A stretch of DNA of 64,000 nt from Ascaris suum (taxonomy: Eukaryota; Nematoda; Chromadorea; Rhabditida; Ascarididae). Each line of letters starts with the position of its first letter. Within the stretch, counting starts at the first letter, position 1. A program made the position numbers and the translations under genes. Location: the NCBI GenBank assembly GCA_013433145.1, contig CM024183.1:4334001-4398000 (forward strand). The letters run 5' to 3'. The notes under the pieces are model-generated. The model ran no database searches and was not told where the DNA came from. It saw nothing but the letters and a program-made list of their open reading frames with translations. Shown in pieces: positions 50,601 through 64,000 of the stretch.

Positions 50601-53600
50601 ACGTAAATAGTGAATACAAACAAATTAGTAGAGGCAACTGCAAGTGTTTTGATGTAGAAAAGACCTCTAAAAAGAATCCTGTCTCTTACTTGATAGCTGA
50701 AATAAGCTGAGATGTTCGAAAAGATGACTGATTCGCGGAGAAAGTGATGCGAGTGAGGCGAGATTTAACTTTCCTATTTGAGCACTTTCCACAGCGACAT
50801 GTTCTCTCGATTGTTTACAATAACGGCAAGTCTTCTGTATCTTGTTCTGTTCATAGCGAAAATGCATATCCATCTTCCCCACCTCATCGGTCTCATCTAG
50901 ACCTCGAACTGTCGTTCTTGGGAAAAGTTAACATCATAATTTAACAACCTCTCACATCGTCTACATGAGTTGTCACATGTATGCGCTTTTTAGTTGATAT
51001 TATTGGAAGCTTGCTGCAGCATCAAGAATTCCGACCTAGAGGGAATACATCTTCATCATAGCATCGGGAAAATTTGGAGCAGGGTTTGCATATTTGAAAT
51101 TTGTTACAGCCTATCAAGAGAAGTTCTAAAAAAGAAAGAAAAAATAGTTTTTTTTTACTAAAAGAAAATGCGAGGATACTGATCATTTTCGTCTTCACAT
51201 TCATATCGTAGTCCACATGGTTATAAAAATTCATCGCCATCGTACAAAAAATGTTCCCCGTGAAGCTAAAATTGATCGGCGTTTGATTCCTCGGTCGGAG
51301 TTCAAAGAGGCTTGAGCCGACGCTTTCATCAAAATAACACGAAGCTGGTGCCATTCATTTTGATGTTTAATGTTGCTCAAAAATCTTTAATTAACTACAT
51401 TGCATTCAACCTTTGTTGCAACTGCAATGAACTTTGCATATTTGTCCTGTTCGGTTGCTGTGTTGTCGTTGAACTCTGTGCACCGCATCATGTCAACATC
51501 GAGTGATGAGGTGCAATGAAGAGGACTTCCTGAAATATTCCGCAATTTTGCGGCAAAAATTTGTCACTTCGCTGTTAAAAGTGCTTATTTCCTATGGTCG
51601 TTGACGAATACTATCAGATATTGTGGAATTTACAACGAATAGGCACTCGTCACTTCACACATTCGACACCTTTATTCCGCATTGTCGAATTATGCAAATC
51701 GTCGTCGAATTATGCACTCATTCGTTGTTCACTCTCAACATCTATCTTTTTGTGCAATTTTCACATCCTTGTTTCATTTTTGAATTTGTAAAACTAATCT
51801 TGCAACTGCATTTTTTTCACCTCTTATTTGCAAAAAAAAAAAATGATTAGATAGCAAAGCTGTGCTGTTTGCAATCTTTGGATAGGCCTGAGTTTGAGCC
51901 TTAAAATAGCCCCATCGAGGGCACTCACTGCAGGGCATTTTGAGCTCTTCCTATAAGAACGACATATTTCCACCACTAGAGTCTGACAGATTTCCAGCGT
52001 GTATTTTATGCGCTTTCTTGTGACTATCGAATCGTTGTATTCAATCACATTTTTAGTCTGCGTAACATTGCCATGCTTATAGTAGAATATTTTGTGCGCA
52101 AATACTGCCGCAGTTGGTTGTGATTTCCGGTCTTCACAAATCCTCTCTTACAGAGATGTGTGTTTTTGTTGAGCGCTTCAATATAAGTGAACTGTGGTGT
52201 GAAAGAACACTTTTGACATTTTTGCACCTCACTCGATGCAAGTCTTCAAAGTGTTCAGTCTATGCTCTCTCGGGTTGAATATCCGGGCGAATTACCCAAA
52301 GGAGATACCCACAGTTTGTAATTCCACGAGCATTTTTCTCGAAGTTATCCATAGGCAGCATCTATGGCTTTCAGACTATGTGCTTCCGGTATCTTAGCCA
52401 TCCTAACATCTCAAAATCCCCAGACCTGGCCACCTCCATAGCGTTCTTCAAAATGAGTCCTCCAACTAAGGCTGGATCACACGCCGAATCTGCAAACCCA
52501 GTTTTGCCCCTAAAACATTCTGCTTCTCCATTTACAAATCTGATTAACTTTGCGTAGTTGCATATCTATTTGCTCGACTTCGCTTCGAAAATCGTCACGG
52601 TCACCATCCACCTGGTGGTAGTGGAACTCTTTGGGAACTAGAAAGCCATCAGATCACAACAAAACGTTTCACGATTTTCTTTCTTTCAAACGCGTAAATG
52701 TCAAGGGTATGTCTTACAATTATTTAAAAACTTTTGTCGTGAAATTGTGGGCAATGTGTTCTCCTCCTTCATCATTGAGCCAAGTTGAAGCCAAGTTTGC
52801 ACATTATTTTCGCGCATTAGATATTAATGTGCTCAAAAATTTAGAAATATTTCGCCATTGCGAAATTCACCAAATTTCGACGTCGTTATTTGCAGAGTAT
52901 TCGTTTTCTTATTAGCACTTCACTTGTGCATTTCCCTTGCAAAACACTTCCTTGTTCGTTAATTAAATAAATGTCAATTACACTCAGCCGCATTTCACAA
53001 CACATACAAAAAGTTATGTCGGAAGAAAAATTTCACCAGTCATGGAAGATGGAGAGATCCGGTGAAAAAAATCTCAGTCTACCGTTTATCCTTGAACTGA
53101 AATTCACCTCACTACAAGCCAGATGTTTTCTCAATTGCCGTTTTTGTAGTTATGTCTTGTTCAGTTGAATTTTTCTTTTTTTAAGTCACCTTCTCCAAAA
53201 TTGCAGTTTGAAGTGTTTTATGCGCCGATCGCTGTAAAGTATATAGGATGCCCAAACTCAACAAATCACTCATGCTTCATTGCTATGGGACTATTTTTTG
53301 GGAGAAATGAAAATAAAGATATTCATAGATGTTAACATGTGTGGAAGAAGTTTATTACCTAGTAATGGAAGCTGTGATGTAATTATTCAAATTTAGATTT
53401 TCAATTTTGGGGATAATTGCGAAACTGCATCAGCCTTCTCAATAAAATTTTCCCTTAACATGAACCCCGTTTTATGGTTGGGAGGTGGCCATAATTACAG
53501 GCATTGCGAAGAATTTATTCAGCGCTAAATGCGATGACTTTATTAGAACGAATACGATTTGAGTTCAAGGATCGCTGAGTTCGATTTTTATGCATTATGG

Positions 53601-56600
53601 ATTTCTTTTTCGTTCCTCCAAGTAGTCGTACACTCCTAAAATATATTCGAATTTGTAGAAGCGAATTTTCTTGTAGGTGACTGTCGTAAATGAAGTCCTC
53701 AACCCAAGATTGGATATTCATATGCGTTACTGCTCTTCCTATAGTTTGCGATGAAATGACTAATTGCGGCAAAGAGATCAGCAATTGAGGTGTACTCACA
53801 AGAAAGTATTTTCGAATCATTTGCTCGGATTTCATCAATTCGTTTGAGTTTTTTCATTCATTACTTGATCAGAAATAACCACAGTACGTTGCACATACAT
53901 TGAAATTTTTGGTGGCAAGGTTCCAATTAAGGTTTGTTCTAAATCATCTATAATGCAGTCGTTGATAGTGCAAGCACTTTCCTATATGTTCCACACGAAT
54001 AGGCGCGTTTCAGGTATGCAAACAATTCTTATGTCTATGAAAAAAATAGATTTTCTGGATGGAGCTTTTGCCGATCCTCCAAGCCGCTTTAATCTGAAAT
54101 GAGCAGGACGTTTGGACCTCCTGATTTTTCTGATCGTCTACAGTGCAATAAGCATTGTTGGATCTCTGTTCGTGACACTACACTTTTAGCGCTTGGTTTT
54201 ACTCTCAGAGGGGTCGTTCTGTAGCTTTCATGAATTAGAAAAATATATTTATGTGTGTGACAGGTCACTTTATATGAGCTCAATTTGAGAAGTAATAAAA
54301 GTTGCATTGCTTCTCGCTTGCATTATGGATAAATGAGTGAATATTAACAAAAATTCGCATTTGCAATTAAGTAATATCACATACCATTTTAATTGCACTC
54401 AATTGCGCAATATTGCATTTTAATTGCAACTTTAATTGCAACGGTCAGCGCTTCCTTTGATCTAACCTTTGCCATCCATCACCAGATTTTCGCCTGCATC
54501 TGGTTGGCACATTATCATCACCGTTGAGTTTATTCGGAATTTCATTTGCGTCAATTGCGCGCACTTGTGAGGAAGCCTTTGAAGTTCATACTTGAGCATC
54601 CAGGATTTTCGTCTACGAAACATACGTGATGAAATATTATCGTATCACGATTTGTTTGAGAGGAGACTCTCATTGAGCAAGGAGAAACTGCAACTTTCTT
54701 ATGTATGTGAAGATTTACTTTTCGAGGACGATCTTTGTTATGAATGATTTTGTTTGATAGATTTATGCTGATGCACTTATATCATCGAGGAATAGAAAAT
54801 GCATATATTATTAATATATTATTAATAGGCGACATCACTTAAGATCTAGCCTATATTTGGGGCTTTGAAGTTGGTGAATATGATGTTTCGTACTTTTAGA
54901 AATAAGCTGGAAAATGGAAGGAAAAGATTTATTTTAAAGGAAGCGCTTATCGATTCACACTTCCGTACAGAATTCATCGTTTCATATGGAACATCTTGCA
55001 AAGCAAGCATCCGTTTCCTTTCAAAACGAGGCAAAGAAGAGAATGGACATTTCCTGAAGAATGCAATCGTTGCTTGAATTTATTCACTATTATCCTATGG
55101 GACATTTTCGAGCACGATGAGGTTGCACTGGCTGGAGTACTAGGCTGCTCAGCTAAAACCTCAACTATTTTCTATTGCCCCGAAAAAGTTCCCATAATTC
55201 AGAAATGGTAAAATTTTCCCACTGAACGCATTGCTTTGCCTCTATCACTGTGCATACTTAGTGAGAACAGCGTGAATATGAGGTGATCAGGTGGATTTAC
55301 AGTGGAAGAATTATTGTGACAGATGAAACAATCTGAAAATTAATTCAAGACAACAAAAGTTCCATCATATTGGTAAAGTTATTAAATAAAACTATAAGTG
55401 AAGACTTCTTTCCGTATAACGTGGTTCCAAATCGTGCGCCCTATATGCCACACCAGCAGCTGATATATCTCTGAAAAATGGAATGCCACATACTCTGTTT
55501 GGGATTCGCATTCTATGGCTATAGAAATCATTAAATTTAACAAAGAAATGTGTTATTATGTAAGTTCGGCGAAACGATTTCCATCTTGAAGTGCTCATAT
55601 TTCGCTGAATCTCAGAAATAATCCATCATAAGCGGCAGCGAGTGGTATAGACTTTACCGAGGGAACGCAATTCGAAACAACCCAACAATAATGCTTTGCA
55701 TTTGTTTGCTTCCAGAAAAAAAGCATGCTTTACCGTGACTTTGGAGGTAAACGCTTTATTTACGGTGCTAGGACCTCATTTTGAATAATGGATGCGCTTC
55801 TAATAGTCCATCAACCGAGTTTTTAAAGTATGGTTTAGCTAATGCCGATAATCGGTAATGGCGTTGTTTATTGTGTAATTGGCAGAAAGTTCATTAACGT
55901 GCGCGTATTTTACGGATTTGGCATGTTGGGTAAATTTGAAAGCAAAGAAGTTCATTGGTTCATTGTTATGTTTTTTTTTTGCGTTTATTGCACGCTAAGG
56001 GAACAGTTTCCTTTCTTTACGTTGCAACTGGTTGGCGCAAAATGAGACCACCAAAATTGAATGAGGCGCATCTAATTCGATCTTCTGCGATCGAACGATG
56101 TCAGCGATTTGCGTTGAAACGAATCCTTTCCATATTGTGATTGTTTATTACCCGTTAGCAACTCAAACTGATGAACTACTTCAGCGTATTAACGGATTTT
56201 CGAAAAAAAAAGAAATCTCGCTCGTCGTTTCGCTCAGCGGCAGAATCAAAAATCGCTTCACTATGGAGATTTGTGTTCGACGAAATATGAAAATATTTCG
56301 GTGTCCTATTTCAGCATTAATCGTGTTTAGCAAGAAAAAAATAAGGTAATAATTCGAATAAACTTAGGTTGCTAGTATGTATGACAAATATAAGTACCGT
56401 CATCTAATAGGATGGCAGTATATACCTATGTAAATATCTACAAATAAATATTGAGTGATATGAAATTTGAAATTTTTAAAACCATTTGTCGTTAATCGTT
56501 TCCTTGTTGGTGTTTGCCTGCGGTCGAATCGTCTGCATATCAAATTACCATTGAACCAACCGGTTGCGCAATTGCTTGTCTTCGTAACCACATTCGAATG

Positions 56601-57245
56601 CATAGTAACATTTCATCGATGCGTTCATTCACTTTGTCATTCGGCTAAACGATGTGCCGTTTAGCGAATGCTATGGATTTAGTTGCTATGCTACGATCGA
56701 CACTTCATATCTAATGCCGGTTTTTAAGTTATTATGATCTATAGAAAAGAAGTGTTCAACTAACTTTCGCAGATGCATTGCGAAGTGGCGAATTCCCGAG
56801 TGAAATTGCAAATCATTTTGTTTTCGTCGTTATGCACCATCCCACCGTAAAATTTCTCCCCAGTTCTACAAAAAACGAAATCATTCTCCGGTTATTGCCT
56901 AGTTGTTCGCAAAAAAAAGAGATTTTGCTGAGCATTTCGTGAATCTGATTGAATTAGTACACTCTAAAGAAGTAAGCAATGAAATTCAAACTGCATCTGT
57001 GCAAGTTGTTGGCTGTAGGACTCTAGGTGCTAATTCGTTAATCTTTTGTGGTTTTTATCGTCTTATTGTCGCGTTTGCTGATGATTTCTTCTTTAACTAA
57101 AATGTTGAGAGTTATCGAAGAAATTGACGTTTTGGTTATAGAATTCAGGTGTTTGAACGATTCTTCCATATTCGCTCCTATGATCTTCTCGAGTGGACTT
57201 TAGCGAGAGTCGGAACTACGTATTCCTATCAGTTAAAGGCTACAT
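47680..57245. other. No supported gene
   Basis: Only short frames without splice support are seen, such as 50744-50944 plus and 56098-56349 plus. A cluster of the word TTTAATTGCA/AATTGC lies at about 54360-54442. Nothing else stands out. Confidence 0.4.
54358..54442. repeat. AATTGCA-rich degenerate repeat
   Basis: Six or more copies of AATTGC or its close variants occur within about 85 bp (TTTGCAATTAAG, TTTTAATTGCAC, TCAATTGCGC, TTTTAATTGCAA). They form an irregular tandem array. Confidence 0.6.
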
Positions 57246-57250
57246 ACAGG

Positions 57251-57326
57251 TAATTCCATTTATGACTTCCTGTTCCTGACAGTCCGAGTAAGAACTGCCA
57301 GGAATAGGAAGACATAAATGGAATTA
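57251..57326. ncRNA. Near-perfect 33-bp foldback (miRNA-like hairpin or foldback element)
   Basis: The arm at 57251-57283 pairs with 57294-57326, with three differences in 33 positions (one is a G-U wobble in RNA) around a 10-base loop. Total length is 76 nt. The stem length matches that of a primary microRNA hairpin, but the pairing is more perfect than usual and stops sharply at both arm ends. That also fits a tiny foldback element or a template-switch palindrome. The sequence alone cannot separate these. Confidence 0.5.
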
Positions 57327-57329
57327 TGC

Positions 57330-59410
57330 CGTCATTGCCACAAATATACCTACAATGGCTAACGGGCTAAAAAATCCTGTTTCCCATACTCAGTTATTGA
57401 TTGATTAGGGCCACAGTGGCATTCTGTACTTTCAGTGTTCTTATGCACGAGTAATCGCAGTATTGCTTCGAAATCGCATTATTCGAACAATGTGGAATTA
57501 AATTCGGATTGGATAAATAAGTGCACCAAAATATTTTATATATTCCGGCTCACAGACTCATCATCAGGCATGGCGCAAATACACAAGCACATTAGGACAG
57601 TATGTTGAATGAATGTTAGCATAAAACCTCGTTCGAAAGAAGTTACACCACACGGAACCCCCAATAATGGACGGCTACTTTGGACTACTTGAAAGAATAA
57701 AAACGCAAATCATAGCGGGGACACAAAAAAAAGTGAATAAAAGATAGAGCAGATAAAAACTGCTCGGTGAAGTGAAATTCGAAGAGGAAAGTAAAGTGGG
57801 GGCAAGTGAAAAATGAAAAAGAAAACACCCGCATTTACCTTATCAAATATATTCGTTGTTCGATGAGCGCTCACATTGGTCCCTTAAAATTACTATAATA
57901 CCGTTCTCGACCGTTTTGGTTTTATGCTTAATTGGTGTTACAGCAGTTTACCGATTGCTTTTTTCTCTGCATTGGATTTCGCCTAATCAGCCGCTAAACG
58001 AATGTACTATTTTAGCACACAAACCTCTTTATTGCATTTATATTCTGCCAGCCAACAAAATTGCTGTTATGTCGGCATCGATTTATCCCATCCACAGTGT
58101 AGGATCCGAAATTTGTTTCCCAATCAGCTGCTAAGTCCTCTCAATCACTTGTTACCTAGGCGATTTTCCATTGCACTATCAGTGCAAGCTGCTTTCCATC
58201 ACTCATATATTGTCTTTAATAACGTCCTGCTAAATTTCTGCTCTTTTTTAATTATTATCACATCCAACAAACTTTCAGTGCCATTGCAGGCTATTTTTTC
58301 TGCGCATGTGACATTTGCTGCGGTACATTGGAAATTTCATACATTTTCTTCCCTCCCACTCTCCTCCTATTTTCCTGATGAAAGTGAGGCTTGAAATGCA
58401 AAACTTAGGCGATCGACGATGCAAGAAGGGAATGAGAAAAACGTTGGTTATGACTAGGTAAGCACTCTGCAGGAGTGAGCTGGGAGGGCAAAAGGATGTA
58501 AAGGTGTACATTTTATAGAAACCGCAGTAGGCTATAGAGCAGCAGTATTCCTAGGTTTGATTTTAAAAGTGTTTCGTACCTGCACAATATCCACAATAAA
58601 CGATAGATGCTTTTTTTTCCAGCAGTCCTTCACTTTACGTCCATTGCGTTTGAGTGAAGTGAGCTCTGTCATGCCCATCATTTCCTTTCCAAACAAGCTA
58701 GTCTATCAGATTCCTTTCGGCATACTTTCAGCCTACTGTTTCTCTTCAACAATATTCTGAGCTTGTTTAACAACCTCACGATTATTTTACGAGTCGTCGA
58801 CACATACTAACCGAGTAGGACAGTTATCTGAGGCATCTTAGAGGATAATAACCGTTGAACCCAGCCTTTCCTGGATGTTCTTTTCGCTTCCTTAAGTAGA
58901 ATATCGCGCCAGTGACTCGTTTCCGTTGAACTTGAAAGTTCCTGAGCACTCGTCTCGACCTTTGATAACGGGCATAGCACTTGATGAGTACTATGCGATA
59001 CGGCTATGCACTGACTCATTTCAAGTTATCGCAGTGATGCAATTTCTCTGTGCTTCTTGTCTGGCATGTTGCAAACCAATATCCTACTGCGTTTCACGGT
59101 GGGTGTTTTTTGAAGTTTCTGGGTACGCGTTTCCTTTGGCTCCGTCAACAAACCCTCGTCTGCATACCCCTCGGCTACTTTACTCGACAGTCCAACAAAG
59201 CAGGCAACGGTACAACACGTGGGGATCAGGATCGTCGAAGCATTCGGCGAAGTTTGACAGTAATAAACAGTTACGGAAGACCTACGGTGGGGCATCCACA
59301 CTGAAGTTCTAAGGGTGATATTCGACATGTGAGAAAAAGTACAGCAATGAATCCTGAAGGTTGTGCCGGAATGGGTGGCTCGGAAGTAGCGGCGGCTACT
59401 GGAACAAATA
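57330..59410. other. No supported gene
   Basis: A minus-strand CCTGATGATGAGTCTG motif at about 57.55 kb resembles the sequence found near Penelope-type or other repeat ends. The plus frame at 58926-59312 and the minus frame at 59026-59328 overlap and lack splice support. The part just before 59.4 kb may be leader or LTR of the Gag relic, but no LTR pair was found. Confidence 0.3.
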
Positions 59411-59416
59411 GAACGG

Positions 59417-59996
59417 ATGTTTGCCGCTACTGGACCCAGTCATCCTCCTGCATTGGCTGTTGAGTTCATTACAAACTATGAATGCTGCTGCCTGAGCTGG
59501 CTAAAGCTTCAGACAACTGCTGTATGGTTCAGTCAATATGAAGATGTTATTTCCAAGTGAGGTTTTGCGCTTGATAAAGGCGCAAAGACTCACCTCATCG
59601 TTTCGATGCTGAACACTGCCGCTTACGCCCGGATTACTAAGCACATCTTACCAATGAGGGGTTCATAAGTCTCGGTAGAAAACGCCGTCCAGGTGCTAAG
59701 AGAGCTGGTCGGACACAACACGTCGGTGTTCGCCGCCACCATACCTATCTAAGAACACAGCTAAACGGCTAGTCTTTCAGCGACTGTGCAGTGATGGTTA
59801 ACAGGCGTCAGGAGATGGCTGAGTTAAAATCCATCACCCTCGAACAGAGGGAGTGCCTGATATGGGTCTGTGGTCCCATACTTCCGAAGATACTGGCATT
59901 AGCGGTCATGCTCTGCGCAAAATTGTGGACATGACACTCGAGGAGCTCAGTCTCGAGATCCAGCAGAATATGACAAATCATAATTGTACCGTATTT
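59417..59996 (+). pseudogene. Broken Ty3/gypsy-like Gag relic
   Basis: The frame from ATG at 59417 carries WFSQYEDVISK, GAKTHLIVSMLNTAAYARI, TKHILPMRGS, ENAVQVLRELVGHNTSVFA, then in a shifted frame EMAELKSITLEQRECLIWVC and, after another shift, MTLEELSLEIQQN. This order (W-x-x-x-YED, loss-of-solubility-type helices, an L-L-G-x-x-T-S-V-F segment, then a C-L-I-x-V-C-G segment) is that of nematode Ty3/gypsy Gag proteins. There are at least three in-frame stops and two frameshifts, so it is not functional. No protease or polymerase part was found within the window. Confidence 0.65.
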
Positions 59997-59999
59997 TGA

Positions 60000-62900
60000 A
60001 GAGAGGAAGTCGAGGTGGGAGGGTTAGTCCGCGTGCAGATCACATCCACGAAATTTCACTGCCATGGGTTCTGCTGCAGGTGAGTTGAAAGGGCCGGAGG
60101 GATAGGTGAACACATTTGTGGATGTGCATGCATGCAGAAATGATGTCGCATTATGTTTATGGCAAAAAACTGCACCTTTGCGAAATTTATGCATATTGCG
60201 TAAAATCTACGCAGAAAATTGCTGCAAAATTTATCAGCTAATGTATTCATTCACGAACAAATGAAGAAGCGTATTAGAGGAATTGGCACAGTAAACGCCT
60301 ACGCATCGAGCCTATTCCGGCCCGTTCCACAAGCAAAAAGAACTGAGTGGGCGAAATCATGCTTCCACATTTTAAGTGAACCGACTGACCGCTGAATTTC
60401 TCCATTAAAAAAATTTTTTTTCTGTGACCCGATGGGTATGCAATGGACGAAGTTTCGTTGCCACCTTCAAGTGTCTGTAGCTGTTTTCAAAGCTTAAGGA
60501 TCAGCGTGAGGAAAGCGGTCGTGAAATTTCGTAACATTAGGTTCAGCGGTTAAAGTGCAAAATAGATTTTTTTTTTCCATTTTAGATTGCGGAATGGCAA
60601 AGCTGTAACATGGGAAAATAACACGTAATGAGTAAAGGTTAGAGGTGCCGGTATGGCTCTCTTTAAAGAAGAACAATTGAGTAGGGCATTCTCACGAATT
60701 TCTTTTACAAATGTGGAAGCTTTTAGAAATAGGGTATTGTTTCACGGTTTCACAGTATTTCAGTCTAAGTCCGACAGTTGTATTCATGTTATTTGCCTGC
60801 ATAATTGAGAATCAAACTGACTGAAATTAATGCTGCATATTTTGATGCACAAAGTCGGGAAGGTTTTCCGGAAAGCGAAGGCTTGCTACCAAAGAAAACA
60901 CATATTCAAAAGGTGTTCTATTATGATGCAAAGGCGGTGCTGTTTTGCTGCAGTCAGCTAGGCTTCTATTTGAAGGACGTCGGCTTTTATTCTTTTTTCT
61001 TCGCCTTCTGCTCAAACAAAATTTTGACGACAAAAAACCTTCTGCTCATCAGCGCGATCTCTTGTCTCTTAAAGAAGCAGGTGGTTAAGACATTGCAAGA
61101 GGAAAGAAACAATGAAACAATTGCTACTCTTCTAACGATTATAAATAAAAGTCAGCATTTCTGGCATGGTTTCTCTCTTTGACAGAGAGAGAAAGATGCG
61201 AGGACTTGCAGAGGATTCCGTTGAATACTACGTAGGAGCAAAGCGCAGAGGGGAGCCCTCTAAACAAAGTTTCATTAGTTACGCGAATATGTAGGTGATT
61301 GTGATTGCTTTAAAATGTGCGTGGAAAGCCTATAATTAAACTAAGGCGCATTTTAGAGTGCGAAAAAGGGAGAATATGCCAGTTAACTGTTAGGTGCAGT
61401 GAAAGGAAAGACCATTTCAAGAACACACGGTAAAGAAAGCTTCATTATACTCTTGACTTCTACTAATTTCTCTTGCATAGTAAAATGGGACTTTGTTAGA
61501 GGTTGTGTTAGATGGGTAGTAGTTCAGTTGTTAGTCCATTCAGTAATGCGGTTGAAATTCAGGAAAACTTAAAGGGAAACGAAATAGGGCACATCGAGTA
61601 AATGAATTGTGTTACGAAGCACATCGCGGTGTAGTCTTTGACGAGACGAAACTTTGTGCTCTTGTAATGCTGCAATGCCATCGCGCCGCAGCATTTGGCC
61701 ATCATCGAATTTCGCAGATCTCTAGCCCGTTCAGAAAGGTGTTTTCCTATAGAGCTGACTCTTGTTTCAATGTTGTCTAAATGTACGAAAGCCAAGCAAG
61801 CACACAGCACCGCTCTTGTTTCCGACCATTTGATGAAAGAATTAGTGCGATGATTTCGCTAAGCATTTGGGCCTTTGCTCCGTTTGAAAATAAAGGCCAT
61901 TCAGCTACCGTGCGAAGACAGATACCATAGGGTCAAAATGCTTCCTGCTGTAGTAGCCACGCCATTTAGTGCTATTTAATTATTCGTTCGTGGACTGCAC
62001 CTCTGCTGGGGTCTATTTCCATTCACTTTAATAGCTCTGATATGGCATAGGGTCGAAGAAACCGTTATGCAATGTTTCTTTCTTCTGAAGCGTGCGAACT
62101 GGCATAGAGGACGAAACCAGGCGATTAGAGGTCGTTGCAATTTCGCATGGAAGACTCAACATTATAACTGTATCACAACTTGCCATATCACACTTGTACC
62201 ATGAACTTTGACATTCGATGTTGTGTTCTGTGAATGTGAGTGTTGGCCAATTTTTTGAAGTATGTGATACGATTATTGAATATAGGAAGCGAGCACACTC
62301 TATAAGGGCTTTTTACCTGCCGCAGTGGTTGAGACATATATATAATGAGTTTGCGGCAGGATGCAATTGACGTGTAACGAAAATGCCTTAAATGCGTTCT
62401 TCTTCCTCGAAAAATTCTCTTTCTAGTTTGAATCGTTGCTGCACTTTCATTATATTTCATTTTGGGCTAGACAATTGTAAATGCTCGAAATTTGATCCCA
62501 ACCGGAGCGTCTTTCTTCTTTATTGTTATGTACTCTAGGTCACCATCCGAATGGTGTGCTTCTATCCATCATGAATATAATTGAGCAGATCAAAATTCCC
62601 ATTTATATCACTAAGTAGTGGCGTTGAGGTGCTTTAAAGTGCAAAAATAATCTGGCTCATAATGTTTACTGTGCTTATAGCAAGGATAAAAAAAAGTCGA
62701 CGGAATATTAATGTCGATTCGCCGACAACCGTTTTCTTCGCAATCATTTTTTTCACTTTCACTCTTATTTCTATTCGCGTTCGTTAAATCATTTCGTCGA
62801 TCGCCAAATATATGTATTCAAATATTTCGTTATGTAAATATGTGATAATATTTATTTGTTGCTCGCAATACTTATGCATAAATAAGAGAAAATTGATAGT

Positions 62901-63779
62901 CTAGTTCATTTTTTATTACTTCAACTTATCAGCTTTGATATAAGGGTGGTCCTGCTTTCTAGTTAGAGCAGGTGCTGCCACAACGCTGTGAAATGATGAC
63001 TGAAATGCAAGATGCAATATTAAATCATCGACAATTTTTTCCTTGAATTGTATTGTTTCCGAGATTTGCTATCAAGAATGGATTTAAACGGCTGCTGCGC
63101 GCGTTAGTTGATTTCCGGGATGAAATATTCGGCTGTTCATTGTACTGCAATGCGATTTCCACTGCTTCCTTCTTTTGCTTTCTGAGAACACAAACTGCGG
63201 CGGTATACTACCAGCTGCATTTTCAATGGGACTTTCCGCCGATTAATGAATAAAACTGATTGAAGATAACTTCGGGAACACTTTTAATAGAAATGCTTTC
63301 TGCTGTTCTTTTTTTCTTTCTTCTTAACTTTTCTTCACAATAAACAAAACGCTTTATCGCAGCTTCGCTTAAAAGAGCAGTGAGTTTTGTCAGCTGCCAA
63401 AAAATACTAAAGTGCGGACGATGATGCATTTATATTTTAGTTCAACCGACCTCTCATATAAACCGTCAAAAAAAAATCATCTTTCAGCACGCAGCCAATG
63501 CCGATGGAAATTCGGGCAGTTGCGATATACTTGCAGTTTTTGAATCATATTTGATTGATTTTAACAGATTTCGCCTTTGATGGATATCTTGCAGCGGATG
63601 AGCCCGAATATTCGTAGAAAATGTCTACCTGTGGTGCACATGACGGCCATCAGATTTCGTAGCTCTAGCATCAGTGGTTTCAGAGTTGCAACGATTGGTG
63701 ATGCAAGCAGAGATGTATACACATGAAAACAAACATGCATCCAGGCGCAACATCACTGTAATGTGCTTTGTAATTTCAG
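60000..63779. other. No supported gene
   Basis: A plus frame of 125 codons at 60805-61182 (TTG-initiated) and a minus frame at 62188-62460 are open but unrecognised. A 9-bp inverted repeat CCTGCCGCA/TGCGGCAGG lies at about 62317-62364. No other structure is evident. Confidence 0.35.
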
Positions 63780-63954
63780 AATTGTTGAAAGTCAAGTCAC
63801 TGAAGTTCAAAGATGGAAGACGCATGAAGAGACGGGGTGGTACCCATGGGGATCTACGAGTTGGACATTCTCAGCCTTCACTAGGCTAACATTCGATGCG
63901 GCTGACCATTGCAATAAGCATAATAAGCATTTGATTTCTAAACACCCCCAATGA
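63780..63954 (+). CDS. Possible terminal exon of unknown gene
   Basis: After a good acceptor (TTGTAATTTCAG) a frame reads IVESQVTEVQRWKTHEETGW then WGSTSWTFSAFTRLTFDAAD and ends with TGA at 63954. A second frame across it (KVKSLKFKDGRRMKRRGGTH) is also open to 63889. No family is recognised, so the reading is tentative. Confidence 0.25.
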
Positions 63955-64000
63955 AAAATGAGTGTAATATCTTTTCGATCATACTATGCGCAGTGCATAG

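Overview
The window is AT-rich eukaryotic DNA, most likely from a nematode. The signs are short exons with GTRAGT-type donors and TTTCAG/TTGCAG acceptors, an apparent spliced-leader acceptor two bases from a start region, long TA and TTTA microsatellites, G tracts, and degraded retroelements. A clade V (strongylid or hookworm-like) worm is my guess from the style of introns and repeats; it is not proven. There are no tRNA, rRNA, CRISPR or prokaryotic features.

One gene is certain. On the minus strand, between about 16.13 kb and 6.34 kb, ten exons encode an RPUSD2-type (RluA family) RNA pseudouridine synthase of about 451 residues. It has the HRLDR catalytic motif, the GRTHQIRVH motif and the family's C-terminal CxxC/tryptophan tail. 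Reading phases agree across the first seven junctions. At the last two junctions the strongest splice sites break the frame, and only weaker neighbouring sites keep it open. This means either real weak splice sites, assembly indels or early decay.

Region by region: 1-4.1 kb has no supported gene. At 4.1-6.3 kb there is one coding-looking minus exon of unknown family and scattered open frames. 6.3-16.2 kb holds the pseudouridine synthase gene with repeat-filled introns. 16.1-16.9 kb is the likely upstream control region. 16.9-26.7 kb carries a series of plus-strand exon candidates; the best are three around 21.4-22.5 kb that resemble the N-terminal zinc-binding region of CaRF/ZSWIM/MULE-type proteins. 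23.9-28.9 kb contains three long TA microsatellites. 26.7-46.9 kb is mostly non-coding, with a minus-strand LINE 3' end at 34.0-34.5 kb that ends in a TTTA-type tail. An unusually long unknown open frame lies at about 47.0-47.7 kb. A near-perfect 33-bp foldback lies at 57.25 kb. A broken Ty3/gypsy-like Gag relic lies at 59.4-60.0 kb. The rest shows nothing I can name.

The genes do not form an evident pathway. The pseudouridine synthase is a housekeeping RNA-modification enzyme and its neighbours are retroelement debris and unproven exons. All exon models other than the pseudouridine synthase rest on splice sites and open frames only and need transcript evidence.
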